This document shows, piece after piece, positions 42,891 to 53,808 of a DNA stretch of 64,000 nt. Position numbers and translations under genes: made by a program. Source of the stretch: Paragorgia papillata (Eukaryota > Cnidaria > Anthozoa > Scleralcyonacea > Coralliidae); contig JAWNZC010000106.1 in NCBI GenBank assembly GCA_035771165.1, positions 434,001 through 498,000 on the forward strand, written 5' to 3'. How positions within the stretch are numbered: position 1 is the first letter of the stretch; every line of letters begins with the position of its first letter. The notes under the pieces are model-generated. The model was not told where the DNA came from. It was given only the letters and a program-made list of their open reading frames with translations, and did no database searches.

Positions 42891-43500
42891 ATGAAGTACT
42901 TTAAATGAATATAATTATGATTATATTTAAATATAATACGGGGGAGGTACGATCTCTAATTAGTTAAGTCTTTTTCTTTTTTCCCCTTGAATATATTAGC
43001 TGTAACTAGCTACTCTGTAAATTCGAGGGTAAATAAAGTTTATGTAGTGTTCGAGGGTAAATAAAGTTTATGTAGTGTATCTCAGCAGTATTTAAAAAAA
43101 AAATCAAGCCTATTAAGGATGAAAGTTTACTTAATTTATATAATTTCTTCCTCCAATATCCAAACCACAGACATGGTAGTTATTTCCTTTGTGTTTTCTT
43201 CATGAATTATTGAGTTTGAAATGTCAGGATATCAAACAGAAATATTTGAATGTTTGTTTCAGTCAGTGCAGTCCTACACTACAGTAGCTTCCATCTTTTT
43301 ACGTATAATATGTATAATCATGGAAAACAAAAAATTATGTACAGTACTACTAGTAAGTTCAATGAATATGGCATATCATGAGGAACTAGCAGGTTCCACT
43401 CAAAGTAAACCATGGTGGACAGACTTGCTATATTGTTTCAGTAGAAAACAGTGTTAAATATCCACAAACTATATCTTTATTTTGTTTACTCTAAACTTAA
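42891..43500. other. AT-rich DNA with small duplications and repeat R2
   Basis: 43022-43076 is a tandem duplication of 27-28 bp (TTCGAGGGTAAATAAAGTTT twice). 43110-43215 is repeat R2 (GATGAAAGTTTACTTAATTT to TTCATGAATTATTGAGTTTG), related to 24740-24860. No gene. Confidence 0.6.
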
Positions 43501-44622
43501 CTAAGTATATGATGGTTTAAATTTAATGGAGCCTGCATCATTTTGAAAAATGATCCGTGGTCATCATCTAGAAAGTCACCTGTTTTATCTAGTGCTTCAA
43601 AGCTTGTCTTTAAACACGTATATCAACTTGTAGTCCACTAGTAGGTTTATATTGGTTATATGCTAGGAAGTGAACTTAAAGTGCTGATTAAACAGATTTT
43701 TTCTTACTATTTTTTACTGATAATATAAAAAAATATGCATATCTGGGAATCTGTATTAAAATATTGTTCAGCAACTCGTATTTAGAAAATTGAAATATAG
43801 TAAGGTTGGTGTACCGGTACTGCCAATAGTAATACAAATAATACACTTACATGTAGAATCTAATGTGTTGAGCATTGACCCTTCATCAGAGAGAAACCAA
43901 TTAGTAAATATATTTACATGTATGTATGTAATAAATACAGTTAACAGCAAACATCTTCCTGTGGTGTTCTGTTTTCAAGGAAGTTAGGTTAGTTAATCAC
44001 CAGATTATTGCTCGTTGCACCCAATCCCATCTGCCCCAACTCAACCACTTGATGCTATCCTTTCTTGGGAGGTTGGCTTTGATTGTCCTAACACATATTT
44101 AATAGTTCTTTTAGCTATAGACTTACAGGTGAGGGTCACTGCATTTGTGTATGGAGCATATTCAGTCGGACGTTTGGCTGTTCCAGGGTATTTAGGTAAC
44201 TCTCCCCATACCTTGTATGGGTGACATGCAGTGCTGCAAGATGGGAGGGTTAGCATAAGGGTTTTCGCCAGAGCCTTTTTCAGCAGAGCCTTCCTTAAGT
44301 TAAATAACTAGCGATGTAAATTTCCTATACAAATGCCATTAAACACTGGCATTGTTTATAGCAGACCACTGAGATTTTGAAAAGGTATTTACATCACAAG
44401 CTATTATGACTACATTCATACATGTACTGTATTTTCAACCACATGGAATTTGTTTCAAAAGATTTATCATGTTCAACTGATAATTCAGGGTTGTAGACAG
44501 GTGATAGTACATATTTAGTTTTATCAGAATCTAATTCTTAATCAGTTTTATCAATGAAGATATCAAATATTAAAGAATTTTTGTTTCATAGGCACTTTAA
44601 GGATTCATGCTATAAGTAATAG
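43501..44622. other. AT-rich gap, no supported gene
   Basis: Only short random ORFs. No repeat or RNA gene that I can support. Confidence 0.5.
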
Positions 44623-44716
44623 ATAAGGCATTTGCAGCCGATCTGTATCTGATTTACACGGTGAGCTGCAAGCGAGCTGTAGTAAATCAGATACAGATCG
44701 GCTGCAAATGCTTTAT
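44623..44716. repeat. Perfect 29-bp inverted repeat (hairpin)
   Basis: 44628-44656 (GCATTTGCAGCCGATCTGTA...) is exactly complementary to 44683-44711. With one mismatch the arms extend to 34 bp (44623-44656 / 44683-44716). The 26-nt loop contains GAGCTGCAAGCGAGCTG. No coding, no matching copy seen elsewhere in the window. Confidence 0.95.
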
Positions 44717-44719
44717 CGT

Positions 44720-45240
44720 ACTTATCAAATGGACGCATCTAAATAGCCATGTTTTCAAACTATTTTTCAAGTTGGGAATGGAGTCGGATTTTAGCTAAGT
44801 AAATTGAGGAAAAAGTTTATGTAAATCAGGACAAATCTGTGTGCGATTTACAGATATTGATTAAATATTCATTTATTTTGAATTTTCTTCATGAATTTTT
44901 AATGATTTTGATAAGTACAGAATACTCAATCAAAGATGACAACACTGTGTATGTTTTATAAGAAATATTCTGCTGAGTAACTGAAAGTAACCACAAACAT
45001 TAACTCTATTTGGTAAAAGTGCTAATAATATGTCAACCAAATTAATCTCATCAAAAATAAAATCCAGGAATTTTACCATATAGTATTAAAAATTTTTAAT
45101 TATCAAGAATTAAAAAACACAGCTAAAATAGCTTTGACTATCACTTGCACGGTATGCTATTAAAGTATACTGGAACATATAACATGCATTGTACACAACA
45201 TTATTCATATTGAAGCAATTTTAATATCCTAAAAAGATCA
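44720..45240. other. AT-rich gap
   Basis: No supported feature. Confidence 0.5.
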
Positions 45241-46199
45241 TTAACTACTAAAATGTATCAGGATAACATTCATGGCTGCAACATCCTGGATTTGGATGTT
45301 CAGAATAAAATTGATGGAATTCTCCAAATTTTCCACATCCAATGAAACCATACATTTCTTTGTACATCTGATTACACTGGATACACCTTCGTATTTCAAA
45401 ATCCACAAAATATTGTTCTTTAAGGTAGTTGCACTGGCTAATTTTTGTGTTTTTCAGCAATTTTAGAGGGGTTTTATCTTGAGAAGAAAGTAAAGGATCA
45501 TTTTTAATTTTTACTTATTGATGAATTAAATACCCAAGATTCAGAATCAATGAATATTGTAACCTGATACACCCCATTAATTAGATTATAAGTCAAATAC
45601 CCCGAGGGTTCAATATAACTAAAAATGATTTTTCTAGGCATATATTTATCCTTTTGTAAAAAAGAAAACGGATTCATAAACATTATCTCCATACAAAGGA
45701 TCGCTAGCTTGCAAACTAAAATATTAGAAAATTTGCTGACATTAGACAAATTTTCACAATTTGGCCAAAAACCAACCTGTAAATTCAGAAATACTCAGCA
45801 TAGACGAGTTTGCAAGCTAGCGTTTGTTCATTGTGCTAGTTAGATAAATTTCGCCAAATTTCAAGATATTTTGTTCTATATCTACCAAGAAAAATGCGAA
45901 AGAGTGCATAATTAACCATTTACTTTGTAGTTTACGCACAAAATCAGGCTGATTTCCTTTCGATTTCGATTGTTCGCTCTTGTCCACAAACTGTCCGCCA
46001 TCTTGTGCAAATATTCCTTACCCTGGGGACCCACAATGGAGCTTTTGAACCAGATCAAGCGGCTTTGTTTGGCATTTGTTTGGGGTTGCTAGGCGTTGTC
46101 AAATACGGAGGCGCTTTGGAGGTGTGTCTGGCCAATTGACTTCCGTTACGCTGACCGGAGATGAAAAAACGTGGGCTCTAAAATAATTTTCCGTTTGTT

Positions 46200-46963
46200 A
46201 TGGCGTCGAACGAAGCAAGAAATAAGTTAACAAAGTCTGAAAGAAAGAAGCTGTTGTCAGAAAGAGGTAGATTAGGAGCTGAGACAAGAGGTTTAGGTGT
46301 TGGTTCAAGACAAAATTTGGTTCTGCCGGCACAATGGGAAACGGAAAACCGTGTTTATCCATCACACGTAGCTCGAAAGGTAATTTCGCCTGGAAATGAC
46401 CACAACGCGGAGAAAGTAATAGGAAGACACTGAAGAAAAGAAAGATGGATCTTTGTGTTAGTGGCGCATCCAAATCATCTGAAGAGCAAAGTGATTCATA
46501 CTCAGATTCCTACAAGGATGATGTGACCGAGAGTGTGGAGTCTGTGGTGGATTCGGTGGTCGAACGCCAGTTGTTTGTTTGTGAATCTAGTGGAATTGCC
46601 GCTCTCATTGACGACATAAATAGATGTTCACGATGTTCTACACACGTAAAAACGCACAAGCTGTTACATACCTGCAAGCAAGTTGTTACAAGGCTATTCA
46701 ACCACCGTCATGTGTTCGCACTGGCTGTCCCAGTCTGTTAACATGTCTGGAACAGGTTGTTGACAACTTGTAACAAGGCTGATGACTCCAACAGACTGAT
46801 GACATTGTTCAACTTGAGGAATATATTGCCACAATATTTTATAGAATGCTTCTATTGCCACAAGCCCACAACAGTAATTATCATTAATTTTACACCTCTT
46901 TCTGTAACATGTGATAAATGTAGTGTATGCGAGGCAGTGTTAAAATACAAATCGAAATACTGA
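46200..46963 (+). pseudogene. Gene remnant inside the TTAA element
   Basis: ATG at 46200 opens MASNEARNKLTKSERKKLLS, ERGRLGAETRGLGVGSRQNL. After a frame change near 46400 the reading continues MDLCVSGASKSSEEQSDSYS, DSVVERQLFVCESSGIAALI, DDINRCSRCST, and in a further frame CFYCHKPTTVIIINFTPLSV, TCDKCSVCEAVLK. Two separated Cys pairs suggest a zinc-binding N-terminal module such as those of Kolobok-type transposases, but no catalytic domain is left. Function is not assigned beyond a likely transposon protein. Confidence 0.4.
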
Positions 46964-47317
46964 AAGGTTGGTGTACTGCAAAAATTTATGAAAATGTTCT
47001 AGTTTCGAATACAACTGATGAAAATATAAAAAAGGAAAGCTTACCATCTTGAAAGAGGTATCACTATACTAGTTTGCAAATAAAGATGTAAATATTATAT
47101 GGACACATGCATAGAACGGACTGGAGATCACCTTTAATTATGTAACAAGCAACAACATCACTGTAATTTATTAAATGAAAACAACATATACATTTTATTT
47201 AATAAATTTTTTTTCGTTTTCTTCCCTTTACTGGGCCACGTCTGGTGAAGATCACCAATATTGACTTTGTACACCTAAAAAGAAATTCAAAACAAATAAA
47301 TATTAATAAATAAATAA

Positions 47318-47319
<2 letters not shown>

Positions 47320-47358
<39 letters not shown>

Positions 47359-47693
47359 TATATATATTTATTTATTTATTCGGTAGACTTGCTGTGCTAC
47401 TCGGAGTTTCACGCAGTAAAGCGATCGTCAGGCAACTGACAGATCTGGTGAAGCTACTCTCTATTTACAGTGTGATATTAGGTATTGTGTTTCATGTCTG
47501 CACTTGGTGAATAGTTCGGATCGTTTGTTCAATAGTGAATTGTTCTTGTTTTTCATAATTGTCAGTTTTTCCTCGAGGCAAAGGTTGCACCTTCTGGAAC
47601 CAGCTTTGTAGGCAGGAACATTCTTAAGAAGCGACCATACATATATACATATATATATATACATATATATACCATATATATACCATATATATA

Positions 47694-47752
<59 letters not shown>

Positions 47753-47760
47753 TGGATTGG
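47320..47760 (-). mobile_element. Penelope-like element 3' end fragment with (TA)n
   Basis: The minus strand encodes the GIY-YIG element C-terminus: SRRCNLCLEEKLTIMKNKNN, SLLNKRSELFTKCRHETQYL, ISHCK and a stop at 47461. The 3' region follows: CCTGACGATCGCTTTACTGC with GTGAAACTCCGAGTAGCACA, ending in AATAAATAAATA and (TA)n at 47320-47365. The fragment's 5' edge is another (TA)n tract (47640-47745). It is in far better shape than the one at 25.7 kb. It lies inside the TTAA element. Confidence 0.8.
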
Positions 47761-48269
47761 CTTGATCCATCACGTCATCAGGGAAGATCTCCCTGATGAT
47801 AGCCTTCAGGGTGGAAGGGCCCACTAGCTCTCGCTTCTGCCCCCAATTTCTTCCTACCAAACTGCAAAGTAAAGCTAAATTATGATCTATTATAATATAT
47901 AAGGTAGTGACAGAATTGCGTACAATGCGAGAAGACAGTAAAATGTAAACTTGGCGCGATATATTACATTTGACGTGCGCGCATTAGCGCATATATTATA
48001 CATTGTACATTGTATTCTCGAAATTATGTGCGTAGAAGAGATAAATAGTCCAATTCAGATAATTTTCAGATTTGAAGCAAAACAAAATTAAGTTTAACTT
48101 ACCCAGAGAAGACACCACAAATATTTGTAGATTCGTGCCCTCGCATCGCACGCCTTCTCCTCTCGTTTTAGCTTCTGGTGCTCTGCTGTAACTGAAACAG
48201 ATACGAAAGCTGATTACTTGGAAAGAGCTACAAAATATATAAAATAAGTGAACAACATACCAAAATACA

Positions 48270-48346
48270 TACCCGTTCCTTTCAAACTCGGCGTTGAAAG
48301 CCATGAACGCGGCGTTGTGCATTGCCGAATGGAGATGTTCCGCCAT
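48270..48346 (-). CDS. Small first-exon candidate in the TTAA element
   Basis: ATG at 48346 opens MAEHLHSAMHNAAFMAFNAE and FERN, then a GTATGT donor. A possible next exon lies at 48200-48110 (HQKLKREEKACDARARIYKY in one frame) with a GTAAGTT donor, but the phase does not fit. Possibly the element's minus-strand gene. Confidence 0.25.
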
Positions 48347-48917
48347 TTGTTATTAACATGGTCGCTGACCAGAATTGCGCGTGCTCGGTCATGCGGTTAG
48401 CAACCGACCCAGCCCTTTGACGCGTTCCACAGGTCCAACTTCCGTTAAAATAGGCATTTTCCGAATCGTCTAGCGAAGTTTGGACAAACAATTGGGGAGC
48501 AATAATATTTTTTTTCAATATTAGATACAATAAAGTATTATATACCAAAAGATGGTGCCAATCTAAGAACCAAAAATTAGCCAGTGCAACTACCTTAAAC
48601 TCTTTGCTACTTTCATTCCAGTTATACACACTGTTGAGCCATGCATAATGTACATTGCACTCATTTGGGAGAGAAAGAAGATGTAATCTAGATGTTTGTG
48701 AATAGTCTCCATGGTCATTTTCAAACAAAGTTCTACAAATAGAAAAATATTGAAATTTAGAATCAATGTCAACTGTGTAATTTGTCATTGATATTTTATA
48801 TAATTTTGGTTTTACTGTAGCAATGAACTTATTTTTTTATTTAAATGACTTTTATGCTGAAATTAATGTTCCATGTTTAAAAAGTAAATTATGCACAGTT
48901 TTGAAAAATTGTCTTAC

Positions 48918-49034
48918 CTTGTAGGGATTTGAAAATAGATTGTAGGATTTGCCATTTGAATTGTCGGGATTTGAAAATAGATTGTAGGATTTGCCATTTG
49001 AATTGTCAAATATTTTCTTAAAAGATGTGTCATC
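48918..49034 (-). repeat. Tandem duplication of 39 bp within an exon
   Basis: GACAATTCAAATGGCAAATC to TCAAATCC occurs twice in a row, keeping frame and repeating 13 residues (SNGKSYNLFSNP). Confidence 0.9.
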
Positions 49035-49756
49035 CTACAATAAAAATACAATATAAAATACAGTATTTGCTGTACATGTATATGTGTTGATTTGAAGAAT
49101 ATCACATGTTGCTCTCCCTGCATGATTAGTGCACTGATATTGACATTATCAAGTGTTTATTATAACATGCTCATGCTTTCTTCTTTACACTGTCATTACC
49201 TGGGTAAAGTTTACTGGTAGCCCTTTAACCAGACAAGCAGCAGCCTAAAATTTAAAATAAAATTATTCATTTTTATATTTTCCTATATTTTAGACTTTTA
49301 CCGTAGTATAGCCCAGGCTACATTGAGATTGGTTTGTTAACAATTTAAGCCAAGCCCGAAGTAACATTAAACTGATTGAGTACTGTATTTAATTCTGTGC
49401 TTTTGTACACTATCGTATACATGTACCCAAAATTTTCCACGTTTACAAGGGTCAATCGGCATTTACAATAATAGGACTTACTACACATATGAATACACCA
49501 CATGAGCTTGAGTCAAGTTGCTTTGGCTTTGTCTCTGCTGAGTCAGTAAAATAGTGCATTGGTAAATGTATTGCTTTCTGTTGTGAAAGGGATGCCATCA
49601 GTAACCTGGAAGTTTACAAATTGAAAATTTTTAATAAAAATTACTACACTGTACACCGTATATTAAGTACTGTTAGGTGCATAAATGTACATATCCTATT
49701 CTTCAGTACCGTTAGTGAATGATACAGCTCACACCTTTTATTGTGTTAACTGGTAG

Positions 49757-49971
49757 TAATTGACAGTACCAAGGAAGATTGTGGTGGTACATTTAACCAC
49801 AATGCTTTGCAACTTCAATTCAAGATTATGTAAGCAAGAACTCCATTCCTACCAAAGCTGATCATTTTAAAATCATATCTTCCAATAATTCTGCAAGAAA
49901 CAATATTTACTGCATGCAAAGGATTGTGCTTAAATGTGCAAGTTGCCGTCTTTTTTGGTACGGTCAATTGA
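49757..49971. mobile_element. MITE family 1, copy 3
   Basis: A 215-bp inverted relative of 12350-12597. Shared interior includes GAAACAATATTTACTGCATG and AAGCAAGAACTCCATTCCTA (complement in copy 1). Ends TAATTGACAGTACC and GGTACGGTCAATTGA. Confidence 0.8.
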
Positions 49972-50213
49972 AATATGTGTCGCAGTTGTAGAACACAGTA
50001 ATAAAACATTAAGGTGCTAAAAACGTAAATAAAGTACCTCATTTGTTTATGGAAATTCACATTTTCTCTTGACAATGGATCATAAAATAGTATGGTATAT
50101 GTCCTAAAGTCAACAACCTGTTGTGGAACATATATTGTACATCACCATTTTTTTGTACATATATTGTACATCACCAGTTTTTTTGCTTATACATAGTTAC
50201 TTAGATAGCAAAC

Positions 50214-50261
<48 letters not shown>

Positions 50262-50563
50262 ATATATATATATATATATATATTATTATATATTATATAT
50301 TACTGGGATTTCAAAGTCCAAGTGCTTTTTGAAAAGGCGAGCCTTTTTAATGCACGAGGGCTTTGTAATCCCGGTAAAGTCCTACGTCGAGTATTTGAAC
50401 TGACTTCTCAAACTCAAAACTCCGAAGCTACCTCTGAAACGTATTATAATTTGCCTTATTTCAAAGTACTAGTACTTTTTCTCCGATTTCAAAGCACTGA
50501 TTAAACATTTATTTCTTTTGTTTTTGGATCATGAATTATTTATGAGTTTTTATATATATATAT
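49972..50563. other. AT-rich DNA, (TA)n and partial R2
   Basis: 50125-50180 holds a tandem duplication (CATATATTGTACATCACCA twice). 50216-50300 is (TA)n. 50500-50560 carries a partial R2 (ATCATGAATTATTTATGAGT). No gene. Confidence 0.6.
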
Positions 50564-50625
50564 TAGGGTGGTCCAAAACATTAAAAGAGTGAATTGACTT
50601 CTTCCACAAGGTTGCTTTTATTCCT

Positions 50626-52116
50626 TCATGTGAACAAAGTCTTCGTTAGCGCCTTTTTCGTCGGTTCGGCTATTGCCTTACGATGGGCTGCCACAATTCT
50701 CAACAAGTGTTGTTTTTGTGATTCGTCTTTGGTGAGAGCATTGTTGTACTTCTCAATCAAGGCAATGCCTCTTTCAGCAGTGTCATTGACAACCGTCATT
50801 GATTTTACCCGCTGCCGAAGTCGCTTAAAGTTGGAATCGGCCATCCACTCAGATGCCGGCTTTGTGATGAATGTTTGAGCTGCATCTCTTCCGGCTGGCA
50901 TTGCCATTTCGAAGAAAGACATTGTTCTTTCTGTCACCAGACTTTCCAGTTGTATGTCAGATGTCGAGCAGGCAGACACGTCAAGTTTGCGAGGGTATCC
51001 TGGTAGAGGAGGACGGTTAAGATTGTGCGTCAGGAAGTTCTTGGTTTTTTCCGGAACTCTGTCGTCCAAAAATGCCAAAGCAACCAAGGGTTCAGATAAA
51101 AACCACAAGTGACGTGACATGGCTTCTGATGTCTTTTTACTGATGGCCTCATTAGGATATTCATGAAGTGCAGCTAGAAATCTAAGGTCATTCAGTGGTG
51201 CATAGGCTCCGAGGGGAGCTTCGTTCCAGAGTTTCACATAGACAAGACTCACAAATAGAGCCAAATCTGTCACTTGCTTTGTCTCGCGTTTTGTTAGATG
51301 AAACTGATTTCTAAATAAGTAGAGCTTTAAGACGTAGATGCCTTTTGCCATCCACCTGGCATGATGCACGGCGCCTGGGGCATGAATGTCATTATCACTT
51401 TGCCCACCAAGGAATAGAAGTGAGAGAATTATAAGTTCTTTGTAGTCATCCCTCGGGTGTCGAGTTTTAATGGTTTTTGGTAAGTACTCAAGCATGTCTG
51501 TCTTCATTTTATCCAGCTTTTCATCGTGGAACAGTTCCTCGGGTGCAGATACATAGTTCTGTCTATCTATTGAAGGCCATGCTTTTTTAAAACGTTTGAA
51601 CAAACCGCTTTCTGGACCACTAGTTGGACCAAATGTCAACGAAAAAGCATTTGAAAGAACAATTTCAAAAACATGATGGCGACAGGCTGTCCAAATCATT
51701 TCCACACCCAATCCTTCTTCGATTTTTACACATGCTCCTTTATGCATACCAGTGTTGCTTGCAGTTGTATCAAAAACAAGACCCTCATGAATTGCATCCA
51801 GGCAAGCTTTAGCTTGACATTCACCTGTTCCTTTCTCCATCTTAGGTACACCTAGCAGGTATTCCTGTCCCTTCCCAGTAACTAAAAGTGCAATGCGATC
51901 GACTGTTACATTAGACTCGTCTATATCTGGCAAAAGTTTCCCGTCCCAGTGAAGAAGAAGAGGTTCAGCATGAGAGAGTTCATCTGCTATGTCGGATGCA
52001 GCATCCATCCTTGCCAACATTCTTGATCGTCTAATTAAGCTTTGAGACATTGTCAGGTCGGACAAATCATGTCCAAGTGCTTTAGCAACAGCCCCAGCGA
52101 CAAACATAGCACCCAC
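50626..52116 (-). CDS. hAT-like transposase, main exon, ~494 codons intact
   Basis: Uninterrupted frame, likely entering from an upstream exon at an AAG acceptor near 52117. Motifs in order: SQSLIRRSRMLARMDAASDI, PLLLHWDGKLLPDIDESNVT (first Asp), GLVFDTTASNTGMHKGACVK (second Asp), ACRHHVFEIVL, FGPTSGPESGLFKRFKKAWP, RDDYKELIILSLLFLGG, PGAVHHARWMAKGIYVLKLY, RHLWFLSEPLVALAFLDDRV, and VVNDTAERGIALIEKYNNAL (Glu). A basic C-terminus (RKAIAEPTKKALTK) ends the protein. D-D-E spacing with a large insert before Glu is hAT-like. This is the best-preserved transposase in the window, so the element was active fairly recently. Family name unknown to me. Confidence 0.8.
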   Translation of the reverse strand: MGAMFVAGAVAKALGHDLSDLTMSQSLIRRSRMLARMDAASDIADELSHAEPLLLHWDGKLLPDIDESNVTVDRIALLVTGKGQEYLLGVPKMEKGTGECQAKACLDAIHEGLVFDTTASNTGMHKGACVKIEEGLGVEMIWTACRHHVFEIVLSNAFSLTFGPTSGPESGLFKRFKKAWPSIDRQNYVSAPEELFHDEKLDKMKTDMLEYLPKTIKTRHPRDDYKELIILSLLFLGGQSDNDIHAPGAVHHARWMAKGIYVLKLYLFRNQFHLTKRETKQVTDLALFVSLVYVKLWNEAPLGAYAPLNDLRFLAALHEYPNEAISKKTSEAMSRHLWFLSEPLVALAFLDDRVPEKTKNFLTHNLNRPPLPGYPRKLDVSACSTSDIQLESLVTERTMSFFEMAMPAGRDAAQTFITKPASEWMADSNFKRLRQRVKSMTVVNDTAERGIALIEKYNNALTKDESQKQHLLRIVAAHRKAIAEPTKKALTKTLFT

Positions 52117-52183
52117 TTATAGTATATTCGCTCTATCTTTACGGTATTGAGCACTTTTCGACATTTCGCAAACAACACTTTGT

Positions 52184-52221
<38 letters not shown>

Positions 52222-52494
52222 TGCTCTCTGATCAAAGATAATTAATTGGAAAAAACTCACAGCTTTCAACAGGTTAAAGAATTAATGGAAAGGTCAGCTA
52301 TTATGCAAATTAAGAAAGTTATAATTACAGTGGATGTGATGATGCATTAAGATTTTGAGCAGGTGTTCAGCACATTGTGTCAGCTCATGTATGTGTGTGG
52401 TAGAGCAGGCATTAGGAATGTCAAGAGTTATGCAAATGGTTCTAACATCACCTGTTACACTTAAACTATACTATATTCGCTCTACCTTTATGCT

Positions 52495-53200
52495 CTACCG
52501 GCTTTTGAAAATGTTCTTAGATCGCTTAGGATTTGCAGGACACGTCGCAGCTGCAGTCGATGTTGATGGCTTAAACTCAGCCTCACTCTCTGATTCTTCG
52601 TATGGTGATGATTCGCATGATGATGATAAAGCAATCATTGCATCGTCAGTAGGATTGTCAACCGTCTCTCTTTGTTCATATCGTTCTTTTGCTTGCTTTT
52701 CCTTTTCAATTCGTTTGCGCTTGCGAGATTCCTTAGCAGCGGCTATACGATCAGCACTCCCTATGCTGCAGGAGAATACGTCTTCTCTCTGCATGCGAAG
52801 AAACTCTCTATCATTTTCGTCACTTATAGTGATCATGGCGTCCTCTGTTGCTTTGTCAAAAAGTTCTTCCAAATCGCTTAGGAAAATGTGTTGATTCATC
52901 ACATCAGAGTCATTATTTCTGGTTTTGTTCTTTTTCAATAATCTGTAGCCATCATAAAATTTTCTCAGTTTTCGAATGCATCCATCTATGCGCTGAGTTG
53001 GGATGTTTGCCCGCTGCCAAATAGAAATAACGGCTTCACAAGATAATTTAAGACTCTGAGGAAGTGTTTTTCTTTGTCCACAAAGATGATGTTGAACTAG
53101 CCATAGAATGTCTATGCCCCGCGGTAGTCGAGCGGTTCACAGTTCAACTTCTGGATTTCCCAGCAACCAAACATCAGAAGCACTTCTTGTTGCAGCCATC
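52495..53200 (-). pseudogene. Upstream exon of the hAT-like transposase gene
   Basis: The frame reads MMAATRSASDVWLLGNPEVE, L, a TGA at about 53138, then ARLPRGIDILWLVQHHLCGQ, RKTLPQSLKLSCEAVISIWQ, RIDGCIRKLRKFYDGYRLLK, DLEELFDKATEDAMITISDE, FLRMQREDVFSCSIGSADRI, AAAKESRKRKRIEKEKQAKE and an acidic serine-rich end to NIFKSR. It supplies the N-terminal, presumably DNA-binding, region with a basic nuclear-localisation-like cluster. The in-frame TGA is the only lesion seen. An intron of about 380 bp (52117-52494), itself with a repeated CGCTCTAYCTTTAYG phrase at its two ends, separates it from the main exon. Confidence 0.65.
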
Positions 53201-53545
53201 ATTGAAATAGAATCTGAAACAGGGGAAAAATCATAACCGCCGCGCCCGCCAGTCAGGCTAGTCAGCAGTAATATATGTGACTACTTCATGTTGGGTCTGC
53301 ATAGTAGTTTGAAGGCTATTTCTTATGCTGCTTATAGTCAATGTTTCTTATTCATTTTATCATAGCCAAACTACTATGTAGACCTAACATTTATGATTTC
53401 TGGTAATGATTTTGAGCAACCTCTAAATATCACCCGATTTACTCGAAATTTGGCACACATGCTCACTTATGGCAATGGACAAAAATAAACCTGTGGAGCA
53501 TGCATTCCTCAAAGTTTAATTCTTTCCTATATAAATAGGACCACC

Positions 53546-53548
<3 letters not shown>

Positions 53549-53628
<80 letters not shown>

Positions 53629-53660
53629 GACGGGGAGACGGGGAGACAAGAGACAAGAGA
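53549..53660. repeat. (TA)n and (CAGG)n microsatellite
   Basis: 53549-53588 TA repeats, then ten copies of GGCA at 53591-53627, then GACGGGGA and GAGACAAGA repeats. This is the 3' tail region of the LINE on its right. Confidence 0.9.
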
Positions 53661-53808
53661 TGGGAGACAAGAGACAACTTTATTTTAATACGGTAATTTT
53701 ATCAATATGTACAATTGTTTTTCATAAAAGCCGTATATTAAGTAAACAGACAAAATAAACTAAATTATATCATAGTAGGAGACATTGAGCTACATAAATT
53801 ATTACATG

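Larger units (their letters stand above)
45424..48594. mobile_element. 3.17-kb TTAA-target DNA transposon (Kolobok/piggyBac-type)
   Basis: Inverted ends of about 25 bp: GGTAGTTGCACTGGCTAATT... on the left and its complement (...AGCCAGTGCAACTACC) on the right. TTAA lies at both edges (45420-45423, 48595-48598). Removal restores an exon. TTAA targets are used by piggyBac, Kolobok and a few others; the internal ORFs do not let me choose firmly. A Penelope-like fragment is nested at 47.3-47.7 kb. Confidence 0.85.
45248..49606 (-). pseudogene. ULP1/C48-protease-like gene split by a TTAA element
   Basis: Minus-strand exons: 49606 to about 49483 (MASLSQQKAIHLPMHYFTDS, LDSSSCGVFICV, donor GTAAG); 49243-49198 (AACLVKGLPVNFTQ, donor GTAATG); 49034-48918 (DDTSFKKIF, then a 13-residue tandem duplication of DNSNGKSYNLFSNP type, donor GTAAG); about 48735-48599 (TLFENDHGDYSQTSRLHLLS, YAWLNSVYNWNESSKEF). 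The last exon resumes across the insertion at 45419 and reads EQYFVDFEIRRCIQCNQMYK to HECYPDTF and TAG. SCGVFICV with AAxLxxGxPxxFxQDD is the C-terminal active-site region of ULP1-like cysteine proteases; the catalytic His/Asp exons upstream were not found. It may itself be transposon-derived, since several DNA transposons carry ULP1-like genes. Confidence 0.6.
50564..53548 (-). mobile_element. Near-complete hAT-like transposon, 2.98 kb
   Basis: Ends TAGGGTGGTCC and GGACCACCATA (11-bp inverted repeat, one mismatch). Flanking 8-mers are ATATATAT on both sides, compatible with an 8-bp TSD but uninformative in (TA)n. It encodes a two-exon transposase gene of the same family as the fold-back element at 40-42 kb. 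Confidence 0.75.
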
